A DNA stretch of 12,537 nucleotides from Collybiopsis luxurians FD-317 M1 (GCA_000827265.1 KN834775.1:1-12537); one strand, 5' to 3'; shown: positions 1-7,749, counted from the stretch's first letter. The notes: generated by a model from the sequence alone, not told the origin. Numbers and translations are program-made.

Positions 1-58
1 CACAGACTAGTGGCACAGACTAGTGGCACAGACTAGTGGCACAAGCTAGTGGCATAAG
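1..58. repeat. 13-bp tandem repeat, about 4.5 copies
   Basis: Three identical units of CACAGACTAGTGG (1-13, 14-26, 27-39) are followed by a variant CACAAGCTAGTGG (40-52) and a decayed partial copy. The array is cut by the left window edge, so its full length is unknown. It lies about 170 bp upstream of a polypurine tract and LTR, which suggests it belongs to the 3' untranslated part of the gypsy-like element rather than to the host. Confidence 0.9.
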
Positions 59-218
59 CTACTATACTACTTACAGTAATGTATTGATAATACATGGCAC
101 AGATAAAATCAAATAGATAAGATAAAGAGATTAGATCAAAAGATAAGATGAAGGAAAATGATGACTGAGTTACTATGACTAAAGAGTGTTTTAGAGAGTG
201 ATATGAGGAATCTGTGAC

Positions 219-232
219 AAAAGGGGGGGTAA
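219..232 (+). other. Polypurine tract before the gypsy-like LTR
   Basis: The run AAAAGGGGGGG (219-229) plus TAA abuts the LTR start TGTTATG at 233. A G-rich polypurine tract beside the 3' LTR is the plus-strand primer site of LTR retrotransposons. Confidence 0.75.
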
Positions 233-652
233 TGTTATGCCCTGAATGCTTTCCTTCTCAAATTTCCCTCCATTTTGCAATCCAGCTTCTCCCTGCACAG
301 CCACCTTGTACTATTCTGGTCAATAAGCACCCATAGCTCACACATCAAGTCAAACTAACTGTTTCCTGTGCAACCTGTTGTGCTCCATTCAAAAAAACCC
401 CTGATTTGCCTCCTCAAGTAGCCTGTACAGTGACATTGCCTCATCTTCATAATCTTCCTTCCTTTTCTATAATCTGTGCAGCATTTGCTAAAGTTTTTGT
501 GGGTATTTTTGATATACATATATAAATAAGTAAAGTTCCCCTAGGGTGGGGCACACTGTTATTACCTGAACTATTATCTCTATTCTCTTTTCACTCTTGT
601 CTCCTGTAACTTTTCCTTATCCTCCAATCTTTTCTCTTCTGCATAGCTAACA
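233..652 (+). repeat. Gypsy-like 3' LTR, about 420 bp
   Basis: It begins TGTTATGCCC at 233 directly after the polypurine tract. I place the end at GCTAACA (646-652) because TGTTA/TAACA then form a 5-bp inverted terminal pair with TG...CA ends. A TATAAATA box lies at 521-528, about two thirds along, as expected for U3/R. The right boundary is inferred: no second LTR is in the window to align, and the duplicate of the following GAAGA would lie off the left edge. Confidence 0.6.
521..528 (+). promoter_or_regulatory. TATA box in the gypsy-like LTR
   Basis: TATAAATA sits inside an AT-rich stretch of the LTR, about 130 bp before its predicted end. It is the likely core promoter element of the LTR, judged from sequence and position only. 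Confidence 0.5.
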
Positions 653-930
653 GAAGAACTGCGCATTGTTGGAATGCAATGTGCTACATTTGAAACTGTC
701 CCCAACATTCTCCAATGTTGACTCCGGTTCTCCTTAGTATAAGTTCATATCACTACAGTCCTATGTACTACCCGCATCTAGCTCTGCACATAACCAATCT
801 CAACCACAGTTGTTGATACTGAATAGGTAGTTCTTCTTCCCCCAGACCCAGGGAATGTCTACACTTAGTATATCAGTACTCAACTATCATTAAATTCTCT
901 TAACTATATCACCACGCTGTCTATATACAT
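653..930. other. Unassigned spacer
   Basis: Between the gypsy-like LTR and the minus-strand repeat array I see no open frame, RNA gene or clear repeat. It holds four of the window's roughly 17 CpG dinucleotides (near 662, 725, 773 and 914), so it is the least CpG-poor stretch. Confidence 0.5.
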
Positions 931-1035
931 AAAATAGCTCAGGTCTAACAGTGTAGCAATGCCAGACATCAAGACCAACACTCTGTACAAAGCAGCTGAA
1001 CAAGCCAGGTGCTCTATATTGACATTTGAGAAAAT

Positions 1036-1338
1036 CTGATGAGATAGCAAGAAGCAAAGATGTTCAGACAAATTTGTTGTTAGTATATTAATGAAAAATG
1101 TACCTATGACAATCTCAAAGCCATTTTCTCATTCATCTGTATCACTACAAGGACAAAGTCATCCTTAACACTTTTAGATTCAATGACCCAAAATTTGACT
1201 TGATAAAGCAGCTGAAAAAGCCAGCTTCTTGAGATCAAGTATAGTGACATTCATATACTTCTTGATGAATATAAGTTATATAAGGCTGCTCAGTGATATA
1301 AATTATAGGGATTACAAGTAGACAGTTTGAGCTTGCAC
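1036..1338 (-). pseudogene. Array unit 1: exon/intron-like unit, most decayed
   Basis: The segment 1338-1212 starts GTGCAA and ends CTTTTTCAG (127 bp). The exon-like block is 1211-1104 (108 bp). The second segment begins GTACAT at 1103, contains TACTAAC, a good branch-point sequence, and reaches CTCATCAG at 1036. The block is too changed to keep the reading frame of unit 4. It counts as homologous because of boundary position, block length and nucleotide similarity. Confidence 0.35.
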
Positions 1339-1600
1339 CTATAATGGTACAGGATTGCTTGAAGTCAAAGTGCTCATCCAATTGCAGCAGTGAACTTGAA
1401 CTAGCTAAAAAAGCTGGCCTCTAATGATTAGAGTATGCAGAGACCTGCTAAGTATCTTCATGCCTTGAGCTATCGCATGATAGAGATTGGCTTTGATCTT
1501 GTACATCGAGGGGCAATGCTAGATGTCAAGTCAGCATTCAACTTGAAGCAGCTGAACAAGCCAGCCTCTCAGTTTGGAAGGTTAGAGAAATCCAATGAGA

Positions 1601-1889
1601 CTGCAAGAAACAAAAAGTGTTAAGATGTATTCAATACTAAATATCGATGTGAAATTCACCTTGTGCAATTTTGAAGCCACCTTTCTATGACATCTACATC
1701 CCTTCAAACAAGAAGTTCATCCCTTGACACTTTCCAGTTCAATGACTGGAAATTCAACTTCATGAAGTGGCTGAAAAAGCCAACCTTTAAAGATCAGGTT
1801 AAAACCTTATTTGTATACTCAACAGTAAATACAAGCTACAAAAGGGTGATCAGAGATATGAATTATGGGTAGATTGTTCAAGTTATTAC
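1601..1889 (-). pseudogene. Array unit 2: exon/intron-like unit
   Basis: The donor GTAATA lies at 1889 and the first intron-like segment is 119 bp (1889-1771), exactly the length in unit 3, ending CTTTTTCAG. The exon-like block spans 1770-1660 (111 bp), starts HFMKLNF and then carries a TGA and a frame change. A 59-bp segment (1659-1601) beginning GTGAAT and ending TTTCTTGCAG follows. Just upstream of 1889 a frame containing DPNIFHWARVAQEDKMILR is open, a close relative of the interrupted text in unit 3. Decayed; function unknown. Confidence 0.4.
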
Positions 1890-2086
1890 CTACACCTGTC
1901 TTAATATCATCTTGTCTTCCTGAGCTACTCGGGCCCAATGAAAAATGTTAGGATCTTCCAAATTTAAAGTTTCCTTAATTCAAATTGCTCTTGTCCAGTG
2001 GCAGCAACTAATCTAGCTAAAGAAGATGCCTTTTCTGAATGAGCATTTGCACAGATCTGTCAAGTGTGTCTGTACCTCAAATTGTC

Positions 2087-2519
2087 TCACATAAAAGGAT
2101 TGGTGTTGATTTGGTATGTAATGTGGACATCAAACACTAGTGTGTTGTGAATTAATACCAAATGTAAATCCAGGACTGCACTTGGAGTGGCCAAACAAGC
2201 CAGCCTCACATATTTAATGACATTCAATGAGACTGCAGGAAACAAAAATGTCCAGGTAGGTTCAGTACTAGTATATCAATGTGATGTTACCTTGGACAAT
2301 CTCAAAACCACCATTCCATTCATTTACATCACTTCCAATGACAGGTTCATCCCTTCACACTTCCAATTTTAATGGCCTGAAATTCAACTTGATGAAGTGG
2401 CTGAAAAAGTGAGCCTCTCCAAATCAAGGTATAGCAACATTTGTATACTCAACAGTGAATACAAGCTACAAAGGGGTGGTCAGAGATACAAATTATTGGT
2501 AGATAGTTCAAGTCATTAC
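2087..2519 (-). pseudogene. Array unit 3: exon/intron-like unit
   Basis: The donor GTAATG lies at 2519, and a 119-bp intron-like segment ends CTTTTTCAG at 2401. The 110-bp block (2400-2291) has the same length as in unit 4 and encodes KLNFRPL and RNGGF-like text (NGGFEIVQ) but carries one TGA. It ends at donor GTAACA (2290), followed by a 58-bp segment ending TTTGTTTCCTGCAG at 2233. Carried across that junction in phase, the frame stays open for 47 further codons to a TGA at 2089-2087. Upstream of 2519 a frame reading HWA then KEDNMILR is interrupted by stops. Family unknown. Confidence 0.45.
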
Positions 2520-2731
2520 CTATGTTGGTCTCAATATCATGTTGTCTTCCTTGGCTGCTTAGGCCCAATGAAGAAAATCAGGATTTCCTAGAGTTAAAAT
2601 CCTCTTGTCCAGTTGCAGTGAGTAACTTGATTAGTTCAATGACCCAAAATTTGACTTGATAAAGCAGCTAAAAAAGCCAGCTTGCCCAGATCAAAGTATA
2701 GTAGCATTTGTATACTGTTTGGTAAATATGA

Positions 2732-3001
2732 CTGCAGGAGACAAAAATGTTTGTCACTGGTATATCAATGCTGAATATTTACCTTGCACAATCTTGAACC
2801 CACCATTCCTTTCTTCTACATTGCTTTCAATGACAAGTGCATCTCTTGATGCTTTTGAGTTCAATGACCTAAAATTCAACTTGATGAAGTGGCTGAAAAA
2901 GCCAGCCTCTTCAAATTAAGGAATAACAACATTTGAATCCTCTACAAGCTGAAAAGGTGGGTCAGAAATCTGGGTTATGGGTAAATGGTTTAAGTTCTTA
3001 C
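2732..3001 (-). pseudogene. Array unit 4: exon/intron-like unit, best preserved
   Basis: Reading leftward on the minus strand: a donor GTAAGA at 3001, a 109-bp intron-like segment ending CTTTTTCAG at 2893, an open 110-bp block (2892-2783), a donor GTAAAT at 2782, and a 51-bp intron-like segment ending TCTCCTGCAG at 2732. The block translates without stops and contains KLNFRSLNSK, SRDALVIES and RNGGFKIVQ. I do not recognise the family. Other units share the block length and both boundaries, which supports an exon origin. The sequence before 3001 is a fusion of monomer pieces and the downstream exon hits a stop, so this is probably a relic. Confidence 0.5.
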
Positions 3002-3090
3002 CTACAATTGATGCTTTCAAGTTCAATGACCCATAAATTAACTTGATGTAAAGCCAGCCTTTGGAGTATTATTGCATGTTGTATCATGAT

Positions 3091-3095
3091 ACTGT
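3091..3095 (+). other. Target-site duplication, left copy
   Basis: ACTGT immediately precedes the 5' LTR and is repeated exactly after the 3' LTR at 8106-8110. Five bp is the usual copia-type duplication length, and the match fixes both element boundaries. Confidence 0.9.
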
Positions 3096-3447
3096 TGTTG
3101 AAAGAAGTGCTGAAACACTTCTAAGGACATGTACATTGTGTATATGTAGTATAGACAAAAGTAGAATAGTTTTAATAGTTGGACGCTGGAGATGGGGAAA
3201 AGTTTGTGTCATTGGAATATTTTGGCAAGGTGCAAAAATGTAGACACCTGTTTTCATGCCTCATGCATTTGCATGCAAATAGGACCAAACAGACCCCTAA
3301 TCCTTATATGTCTAGAAAGAGTCTAGTTGAAATACTCAATCTGTTGACACTACGAGTTACAAACAATCTATTATACAAGTTATTATTACCAAACTAAAAC
3401 TTGTTATGATCTCAATCATTGCTGCTTTAGTTGCCTGAGCTTTAACA
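3096..3447 (+). repeat. Copia 5' LTR, 352 bp
   Basis: Starts TGTTGAAAG and ends TTTAACA. It aligns along its length to 7764-8105. It has 10 extra bases, TTATATGTCT, at 3303-3312. Ten of the 12 substitutions relative to the other LTR are transitions. It contains both CpGs found in either LTR (near 3184 and 3353); both are lost in the other copy. Confidence 0.95.
3267..3280. promoter_or_regulatory. 14-bp perfect palindrome in the 5' LTR
   Basis: ATTTGCATGCAAAT is its own reverse complement and carries the octamer ATGCAAAT on both strands. It is kept unchanged in the 3' LTR (7935-7948). It may be a binding site for a dimeric regulator; this is an inference with no direct support. Confidence 0.45.
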
Positions 3448-3464
3448 GGTTATGGGCCCCAGCC
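3448..3464 (+). other. Primer-binding site, half-tRNA initiator Met type
   Basis: GGTTATGGGCCCCAGCC follows the 5' LTR with no spacer. It is complementary to the anticodon-arm region of initiator tRNA-Met, not to a tRNA 3' end. Drosophila copia is known to prime from a 5' half of this tRNA cut in the anticodon loop, and its site begins with the same GGTTATGGGCCC. Confidence 0.8.
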
Positions 3465-3619
3465 TTTAAAAATTGCACATTATTTGTTGATTACTCTTGA
3501 TTGCTTTGTTGTTGGCTTTTGTGACATTTACTGTCATTGTTGTTATCAGTGCAAGTTATTGTTAACTGCACATTGCTTTTGCTATTGTTAGCTTTATTAT
3601 CAAACACTCAACTATTACC
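3465..3619 (+). other. Copia 5' untranslated leader
   Basis: A T-rich stretch of 155 bp between the primer-binding site and the gag start. No open frame. It ends ACTATTACC directly before ATGG, a good eukaryotic start context. Confidence 0.6.
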
Positions 3620-4360
3620 ATGGCTGAATCATCTCTACCTAAAATCAAAATATTGGATAACTCCAATTACAATGAATGGCATGGGGACATGCAAGCATGG
3701 CTGATAAGTAGAGGTTATTGGCAGCTTATTATTGGGAAAAAGGTAAAATCCTCTAAAGAAGAAGAGAGCTTGAAATGGGAAGAGAAGACAATGAAGGCTG
3801 CAGGTGAAATATACCTGTGTGTAGGATTGGACCAAAAACAACACTTAAAGGAATGTCTTGATGATTCAGTGGCAATGTGGACTACACTGAAGGAAATCCA
3901 TGTGTCTAAAAAGCCTGGTGCCAGATTCAATGCTTATGATGAGCTGTTCTCAATTGTCAAATCAGAGAAGGAATCATTACAATCTCTTGGTGATAGAGTG
4001 GAGGCTGCAATGAATCAGATTAAAAGGTTGCACCCTAAGAACTTTACCATTGAGATGCTGGATAAAGAGTTGGAAGCAATGGCCCTTATCAGGTTGCTTC
4101 CTGGAGAGTATTCACATTTCTCTGCCAATCTGTTACTACAAGACAATCTGGATAAGGACATTGTTTTTGAATTGTTTAGAGCAGAGGAACTCAACCAGAA
4201 GAAAAGGGAACAGTCTCTGAATAAGACAGCGAGTTTAATGGCATCCAAGGGGCCTAGTAAAAGTGTGGGAAGGTCTGGGGGTCAATGTTAGAACTGTAGG
4301 GATAAGGGTCATTGGGCTAATAGATGTCCAAAACCTAAAAAAGGCATTCAAGCCAAAAAG
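3620..4360 (+). pseudogene. gag: Gag (capsid/nucleocapsid) region
   Basis: Gag packages the element RNA into cytoplasmic virus-like particles. The first 223 residues are intact: an N-terminal NYNEWHGDMQAWL segment typical of copia Gag (a Tyr...Trp...Met...Leu pattern), then the helical body (about residues 60-190) with LLPGEYSHF and LFRAEELNQ. A single CCHC zinc knuckle follows, C-x2-C-x4-H-x4-C. Its first Cys is residue 223, but a TAG at 4289-4291 falls right after it, before NCRDKGHWANRC. A translated product would therefore be capsid without a working RNA-binding knuckle. The start at 3620 is chosen because it is the first ATG of the frame and has a good context. Confidence 0.88.
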
Positions 4361-4439
4361 GCCCAGGCTGAGGCTGATGGAGATGTTGTTGAAAATGCTG
4401 GTTGTGCAAGTGCTTTTTCTTTCAATCAACTTCGAGACA

Positions 4440-4879
4440 ATTTTTCTGATATAGTACAATGGAATACAGACACAGAAGCCACTTCTCATATGACACCACA
4501 TAAAAGTTAGATTCAGAATTATACCCCTTATAGAGTTCCAGCTCAGCTAGCAGATAACAGAGTAGTTTACTCTGAAGGAGTTGGTAGTGTTTTGTTTTCA
4601 CCTATTATTAAAGGACAAGTTGCTAGAGATGTTGAATTTACTAGAGTACTGCACATTCCTGCATTAAATAATAATCTTCTTTCAGTTCTTTACTTGACTA
4701 AGCATAGAGGCTTTCATGTTCACATAAATAGAGATCTTATGGAATTTTCTCTTAATAATACTGTTTTGTTCACTGCATCTGTTAATGATAGATCAGTTGG
4801 TTACTTGAATGGACATACAGTTAGTACTTCTAGTGAAAATGTTCATGTTGTGTCTACTTTGCCTCTAAACCTGGAGCTG
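4440..4879 (+). pseudogene. Aspartic protease region with altered active site
   Basis: The pepsin-type retroviral protease cleaves the polyprotein. The active-site segment reads WNTDTEATSHMTP; the family has D-[ST]-G-A, so the glycine after Thr is Glu here (codon 4475-4477, GAA, one transition from GGA). A TAG at 4508 replaces a position that is often Trp. Downstream, SEGVGSVLF, VLHIPALNNNLLSV and the FHVHINRD segment are standard for the copia protease and linker. The region ends at TGA 4880-4882, where the family has the Trp of the LWH motif that begins the pre-integrase domain. Confidence 0.85.
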
Positions 4880-4882
4880 TGA

Positions 4883-5680
4883 CATAGACACTTCTTTCAT
4901 TGCAATTTGCATGATGTACAGAAGACATCTAAAGATGAATTGGTTGAGGGCTTTAAACTTGATTCTAAAGCAATGCTGGATCCAATCTGCAAGCCATGTT
5001 TAGCTGGAAAGATGCATGCCAATCCATTTCCTAGTTCTTATACTCAAGCCAAGGCCCCACTAGAATTGGTTCATTCTGATGTTCATGATGTTGGTGTTAC
5101 CTCCCCTAGTGGTTATCAATACTGGGTAACCTTTATTGATGACTACACACATTTTAGAGCTGTACTTCTAATGAAGAAGAAAAGTGAAACATTTGCTGTC
5201 TTTAAGCAGTTTAAGGCTTGGGCAGAGAATGTGACTGGGTGGAAAATTAAAATCCTTAGACATGATAAAGGGGGAGAGTATATGTCCAATGAATTTATTG
5301 CTTTCTGTAAAGAACATGGAATTGTGGTCCAAAAGACTGCAAGGAATAGGCCTCAGCAGAATGGAGTGTCTGAAAGGGCAAATAGAACTTTGGCAGAAAG
5401 GCTAATGGTGGCACTGAATGAATCAGGTTTACCAAAGACATTTTGGGCAGAATGCCTGACTGCACTTGTTTATGTTTGGAATTGTTGTCCTACATCAGCT
5501 GTTCCTGACTCTACACCATATGAGTGCTGGTATAATGAGAAACCAAAAGTTGATCATTTGCAGGTCTGGGGATGTGTAGCTTATATTCATGTACAAAAGG
5601 ATAAATGGGAATCTCTGGGATGGCATATGGAGAAATGTATCTTTATTGGATATCCTGAAGGAATGAAAGCTTGGAAATTT
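4883..5680 (+). pseudogene. Integrase (HHCC zinc finger and DDE core)
   Basis: Integrase inserts the cDNA copy into chromosomes. After the TGA the text continues HRHFFHCN, with the His pair of the zinc finger, and CKPCLAGK, its Cys pair. The catalytic triad is intact: Asp at 5078 (HSDVHD), Asp at 5264 (RHDKGGEY) and Glu at 5372 (NGVSERANRTL). The second and third residues are 35 apart, the D-D-35-E spacing of the family. QVWGCVAYIHV and KCIFIGYPEG are the usual copia C-terminal core motifs. The frame is open for about 265 codons but breaks at one extra base near 5681, just after GMKAWKF. Confidence 0.92.
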
Positions 5681-5681
5681 C

Positions 5682-6032
5682 TGGAATCCTGTCACAAAGA
5701 AAGTGGTGATTAGTGAAAGAGCAGATTTTGATAAGCATTACATGTACAAGTCCCCACCACCAAAGATATATGCCCCACCTGTACCATCTCTGCCACAGGT
5801 GCAAGATAAAATCCCACAATATTTCAATCCTCCTTTTGCCGAAAATAGTGAAAATGAACTTGTTACACCCCCGATTGCTGACCCTCTTCCTCAGAGGGAA
5901 GGTATTGATGATGTTGATCATGACCCAGGTCAAGTACCACCAGTTGTTCCAGAGGAAGGTCCAGCAGATGAACATCCTATTGCTCTGAGAAAATCAGTTA
6001 GAGCTCATAAGCCACCTGGTGAGTATTGGAAG
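5682..6032 (+). pseudogene. Integrase C-terminus and Pro-rich linker, frame-shifted
   Basis: This stretch is open in the frame shifted by one from the rest of gag-pol. It begins WNPVTKKVVISERADFD, a known copia motif, and continues into a low-complexity segment rich in Pro, Asp and Glu that joins integrase to reverse transcriptase. It ends in RAHKPPGEYWKV, the conserved text before the reverse transcriptase domain, where a one-base deletion near 6033 returns to the original frame. Confidence 0.85.
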
Positions 6033-6033
6033 G

Positions 6034-6990
6034 TGGACATGTTGTTAATTGTCTAGTAGAGCCACAGAGCTTTAAAGAGACATTGAATAGTCCTGAAGCA
6101 GATCAATGGGAACAAGCAATGACAGAGGAAATCACTGCACATCTTACTAATGGCACTTGGGAGATTGTGAATTTACCTCCAGGACAGGTGGCAATAGGAT
6201 CAAAATGAATATACAAGCTCAAGCATAAAGTTGATGGAACTGTTGAATGCTTCAAGGCTTGACTTGTTGCACAAGGGTTTAGTCAATGACCTGGATTTGA
6301 TTTTTTGGAAACCTTTGCCTCTACTATGCAGTGGTCAACTTTACATGTTATTTTATCTTTGGCAGCTATTGATGATTTAGAATTGCATTCAGTAGATATC
6401 TCACATGCATTTATAAATAGTGATATTGATACAGAGATTTATATGAAGCAACCAGAGGGATTCAGGCAAGGGGGACCAGAAAAAGTATGCAGGTTGAATA
6501 AGTCCCTTTATGGGTTAAAGCAGTTGCCCCATCTTTGGAGTGAGAAATTAGCAAGTGTGTTTGTTGAAATGGGTTTCAAATGGCTTGCTTCTGATCCATG
6601 TGTTTATCTATATGAATGTGATGGCCTTAAAGTGATTGTTTCAGTGTGGGTTGATGATATCACTCTTGCCTCAAAAGATGCTGATGCAATAGACCATTCT
6701 GTAGATGAATTGAAGAAGCATCTAAAGCTGCGGGACTTGGGCAACATTGGAATCACCAGAGACAGGAGTACACAAAAGTTATAGCTTAATTTCAATCAGT
6801 ATATACTTTGAAAACTTGAAGAGTTTGATATGACTGACTGCAAACCAGTTGGAATGCCAATGACTCCTGGACACACCCTATCCAAAGCTGACAGTCCCAA
6901 AACACCAGCAGAAAAGAAAGAGATGATGGATATCCCCTATATGAATGCTGTTGGATCTTTGTTGTTTCTGGCCCTATTAACATGTCCTGA
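6034..6990 (+). pseudogene. Reverse transcriptase region
   Basis: RNA-directed DNA polymerase of the copia class. It starts EPQSFKETLNSPEADQW and runs through LVAQGFSQ, the catalytic-site segment VDISHAFINSDIDTEIY, MKQPEGF, SLYGLKQ and the YxDD box, here WVDD (6647-6658): both catalytic Asp are kept with Trp in place of Tyr. TGA stops at 6206, 6260 and 6287 and stops at 6782 and 6809 interrupt it. Near 6740-6755 LRDLGN runs straight into IGITRDRS, whereas the family has several more residues (typically ending FLGI) there, so a small in-frame deletion is likely. Confidence 0.92.
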
Positions 6991-7099
6991 TATTGCTTAT
7001 GCCACTAGTGTATTGGCCTGGTTCAACTCTAATCCTGGAATGTGTCATTGGATAGCTGTAAAGCATGTGTTTCAGTATTTAAAAGGAACTATTGATTTG

Positions 7100-7606
7100 C
7101 AGTTGGAATATGGGCCAGATCCTGATAACAACAACTTGATCACTGTTCTGTGTGATGCAGATCATGGTGGCAACAAGGACAATGGTAGATCCACTACTGG
7201 ATACATGATTAAGGTTGGATCAGGAATTATCAGTTGGTGCAGTAAACTACAGCCCATAGTGACATTGTCCACTACAGAAGCAGAATTTGTTGCTGCTAAT
7301 GTGACTGGCAAAGAGATCTGTGCTATATGGACTCTATTAATGGAGTTAGGTTATTTGGTGAAGTCTCCCTCAGATATGTGGGTTGATAATCAGTCTGCTA
7401 TTCAGGTTGCAAAGAATCCTGAACACCATGGTAGAATGAAGCATCTTGATCTAAACTACTATTGGCTTTGAGATCAAGTAGCACACTGAGTATTGATGCC
7501 TAAATACCTGCCAACAGAAGACAATGCAGCTGACATGCTCACTAAGGCCCTTGTAAAGCCAAAGGTGGAAAAGTTCTGACAGATGATGGGATTGGTGAAG
7601 AAGTAA
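7100..7606 (+). pseudogene. RNase H region
   Basis: RNase H removes the RNA strand during cDNA synthesis. The copia pattern is clear: VLCDADHGGNKDNGRSTTGY (first Asp), ISWCSKLQP, LSTTEAEFVAA (catalytic Glu), MWVDNQSAI (third Asp) and NPEHHGRMKHLDL. The open stretch runs from about 6812 to 7468. TGA codons at 7469, 7487 and 7577 break the C-terminal tail, which still reads KYLPTEDNAADMLTKAL, the standard copia ending. DADHGG has His where Trp is common. Confidence 0.92.
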
Positions 7607-7639
7607 TGACCCCCCATGATGTTGAGGAATTGAAAGAAG

Positions 7640-7663
7640 TGTGTCACCAGGGGGCTGTGTTGG
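7640..7663 (+). other. First PPT/LTR-junction-like motif, upstream copy
   Basis: GAAGTGTGTCACC then AGGGGGCTGTGTTGG resembles the true PPT and LTR junction about 105 bp downstream (GAAGTGTTTCATC, AGGGGGCTGTGCTG). It is therefore a second polypurine-tract-like site with an LTR-start-like TGTTGG behind it, lying between the gag-pol stop and the 3' LTR. Confidence 0.6.
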
Positions 7664-7749
7664 TTATAGTGACTACACTTCCTTCTGTGGAGATATGATG
7701 AATAGAAGAAGGATTGGATGGGAAGGATGTGTGGGATCGAAGAAGTGTT

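Larger units (their letters stand above)
1..652 (+). mobile_element. 3' end of a Ty3/gypsy-like LTR retrotransposon (partial)
   Basis: The window appears to open inside the non-coding 3' region of an LTR element. Short tandem repeats (1-58) and a purine-rich A/G/T stretch (about 100-215) are followed by a G-rich polypurine tract and an LTR starting TGTTATG. No pol coding sequence is inside the window, so assignment to Ty3/gypsy rests on the look of the PPT/LTR junction and is an inference. A solo LTR is less likely because the polypurine tract sits directly upstream. The 5' part of the element and its target duplication would lie outside the window. Confidence 0.6.
930..3061 (-). repeat. Degenerate ~205-bp tandem array with ~615-bp higher-order repeat
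   Basis: On the plus strand a core like AGTGGCTGAAAAAGCCAGCCTC recurs about 11 times, in decayed form, near 995, 1211, 1400, 1550, 1770, 2012, 2190, 2400, 2665, 2892 and 3050, a mean spacing of about 205 bp. Three monomer types can be told apart. Going leftward they run A-B-C: A at 2400, B at 2190, C at 2012, then A at 1770, B at 1550, C at 1400, then A at 1211, B at 995. This gives a period near 615 bp; for example the CCAGT/ATGGCAGC-like landmark recurs near 1378, 1994 and 2608. The unit near 2665 is an A/C hybrid, so part of an order unit has been lost there. Indels and substitutions are frequent, so the array is old. The copia element lies just beyond its right end. Confidence 0.8.
3620..7606 (+). 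pseudogene. Copia gag-pol polyprotein, disrupted
   Basis: One ancestral frame runs from ATG 3620 (context ACCATGG) to TAA 7604-7606, about 1,330 codons, normal for a fungal copia polyprotein. Stops in that frame are at 4289, 4508, 4880, 6206, 6260, 6287, 6782, 6809, 7469, 7487 and 7577: three TAG, eight TGA, no TAA. Near 5681 one extra base shifts the frame, and near 6033 a one-base loss restores it; the text between is open in the shifted frame. Most stops fall where the family has Trp or Arg, so single C-to-T or G-to-A changes explain them. No intact product is expected beyond a truncated capsid protein. Confidence 0.93.

Noticed and set aside
230..652. CRISPR, tRNA or rRNA genes anywhere in the window
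   Set aside because: The tandem repeats lack unique spacers of constant length, and I saw no cloverleaf box A/B pattern or rRNA core sequence.
1435..2919. Several 60-87 codon plus-strand open frames in the repeat array
   Set aside because: They share short repeated phrases such as WLKKPA only because the DNA is repetitive. Splice-like signals and block-length conservation are on the minus strand, and none resembles a known plus-strand protein.
3061..3397. Short plus-strand open frames in the 5' LTR, with similar ones in the 3' LTR
   Set aside because: They lie wholly in LTR sequence and are not preserved between the two LTRs as coding frames.
3635..4501. Minus-strand open frames opposite gag
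   Set aside because: They are shadows of the well-supported Gag frame on the plus strand.
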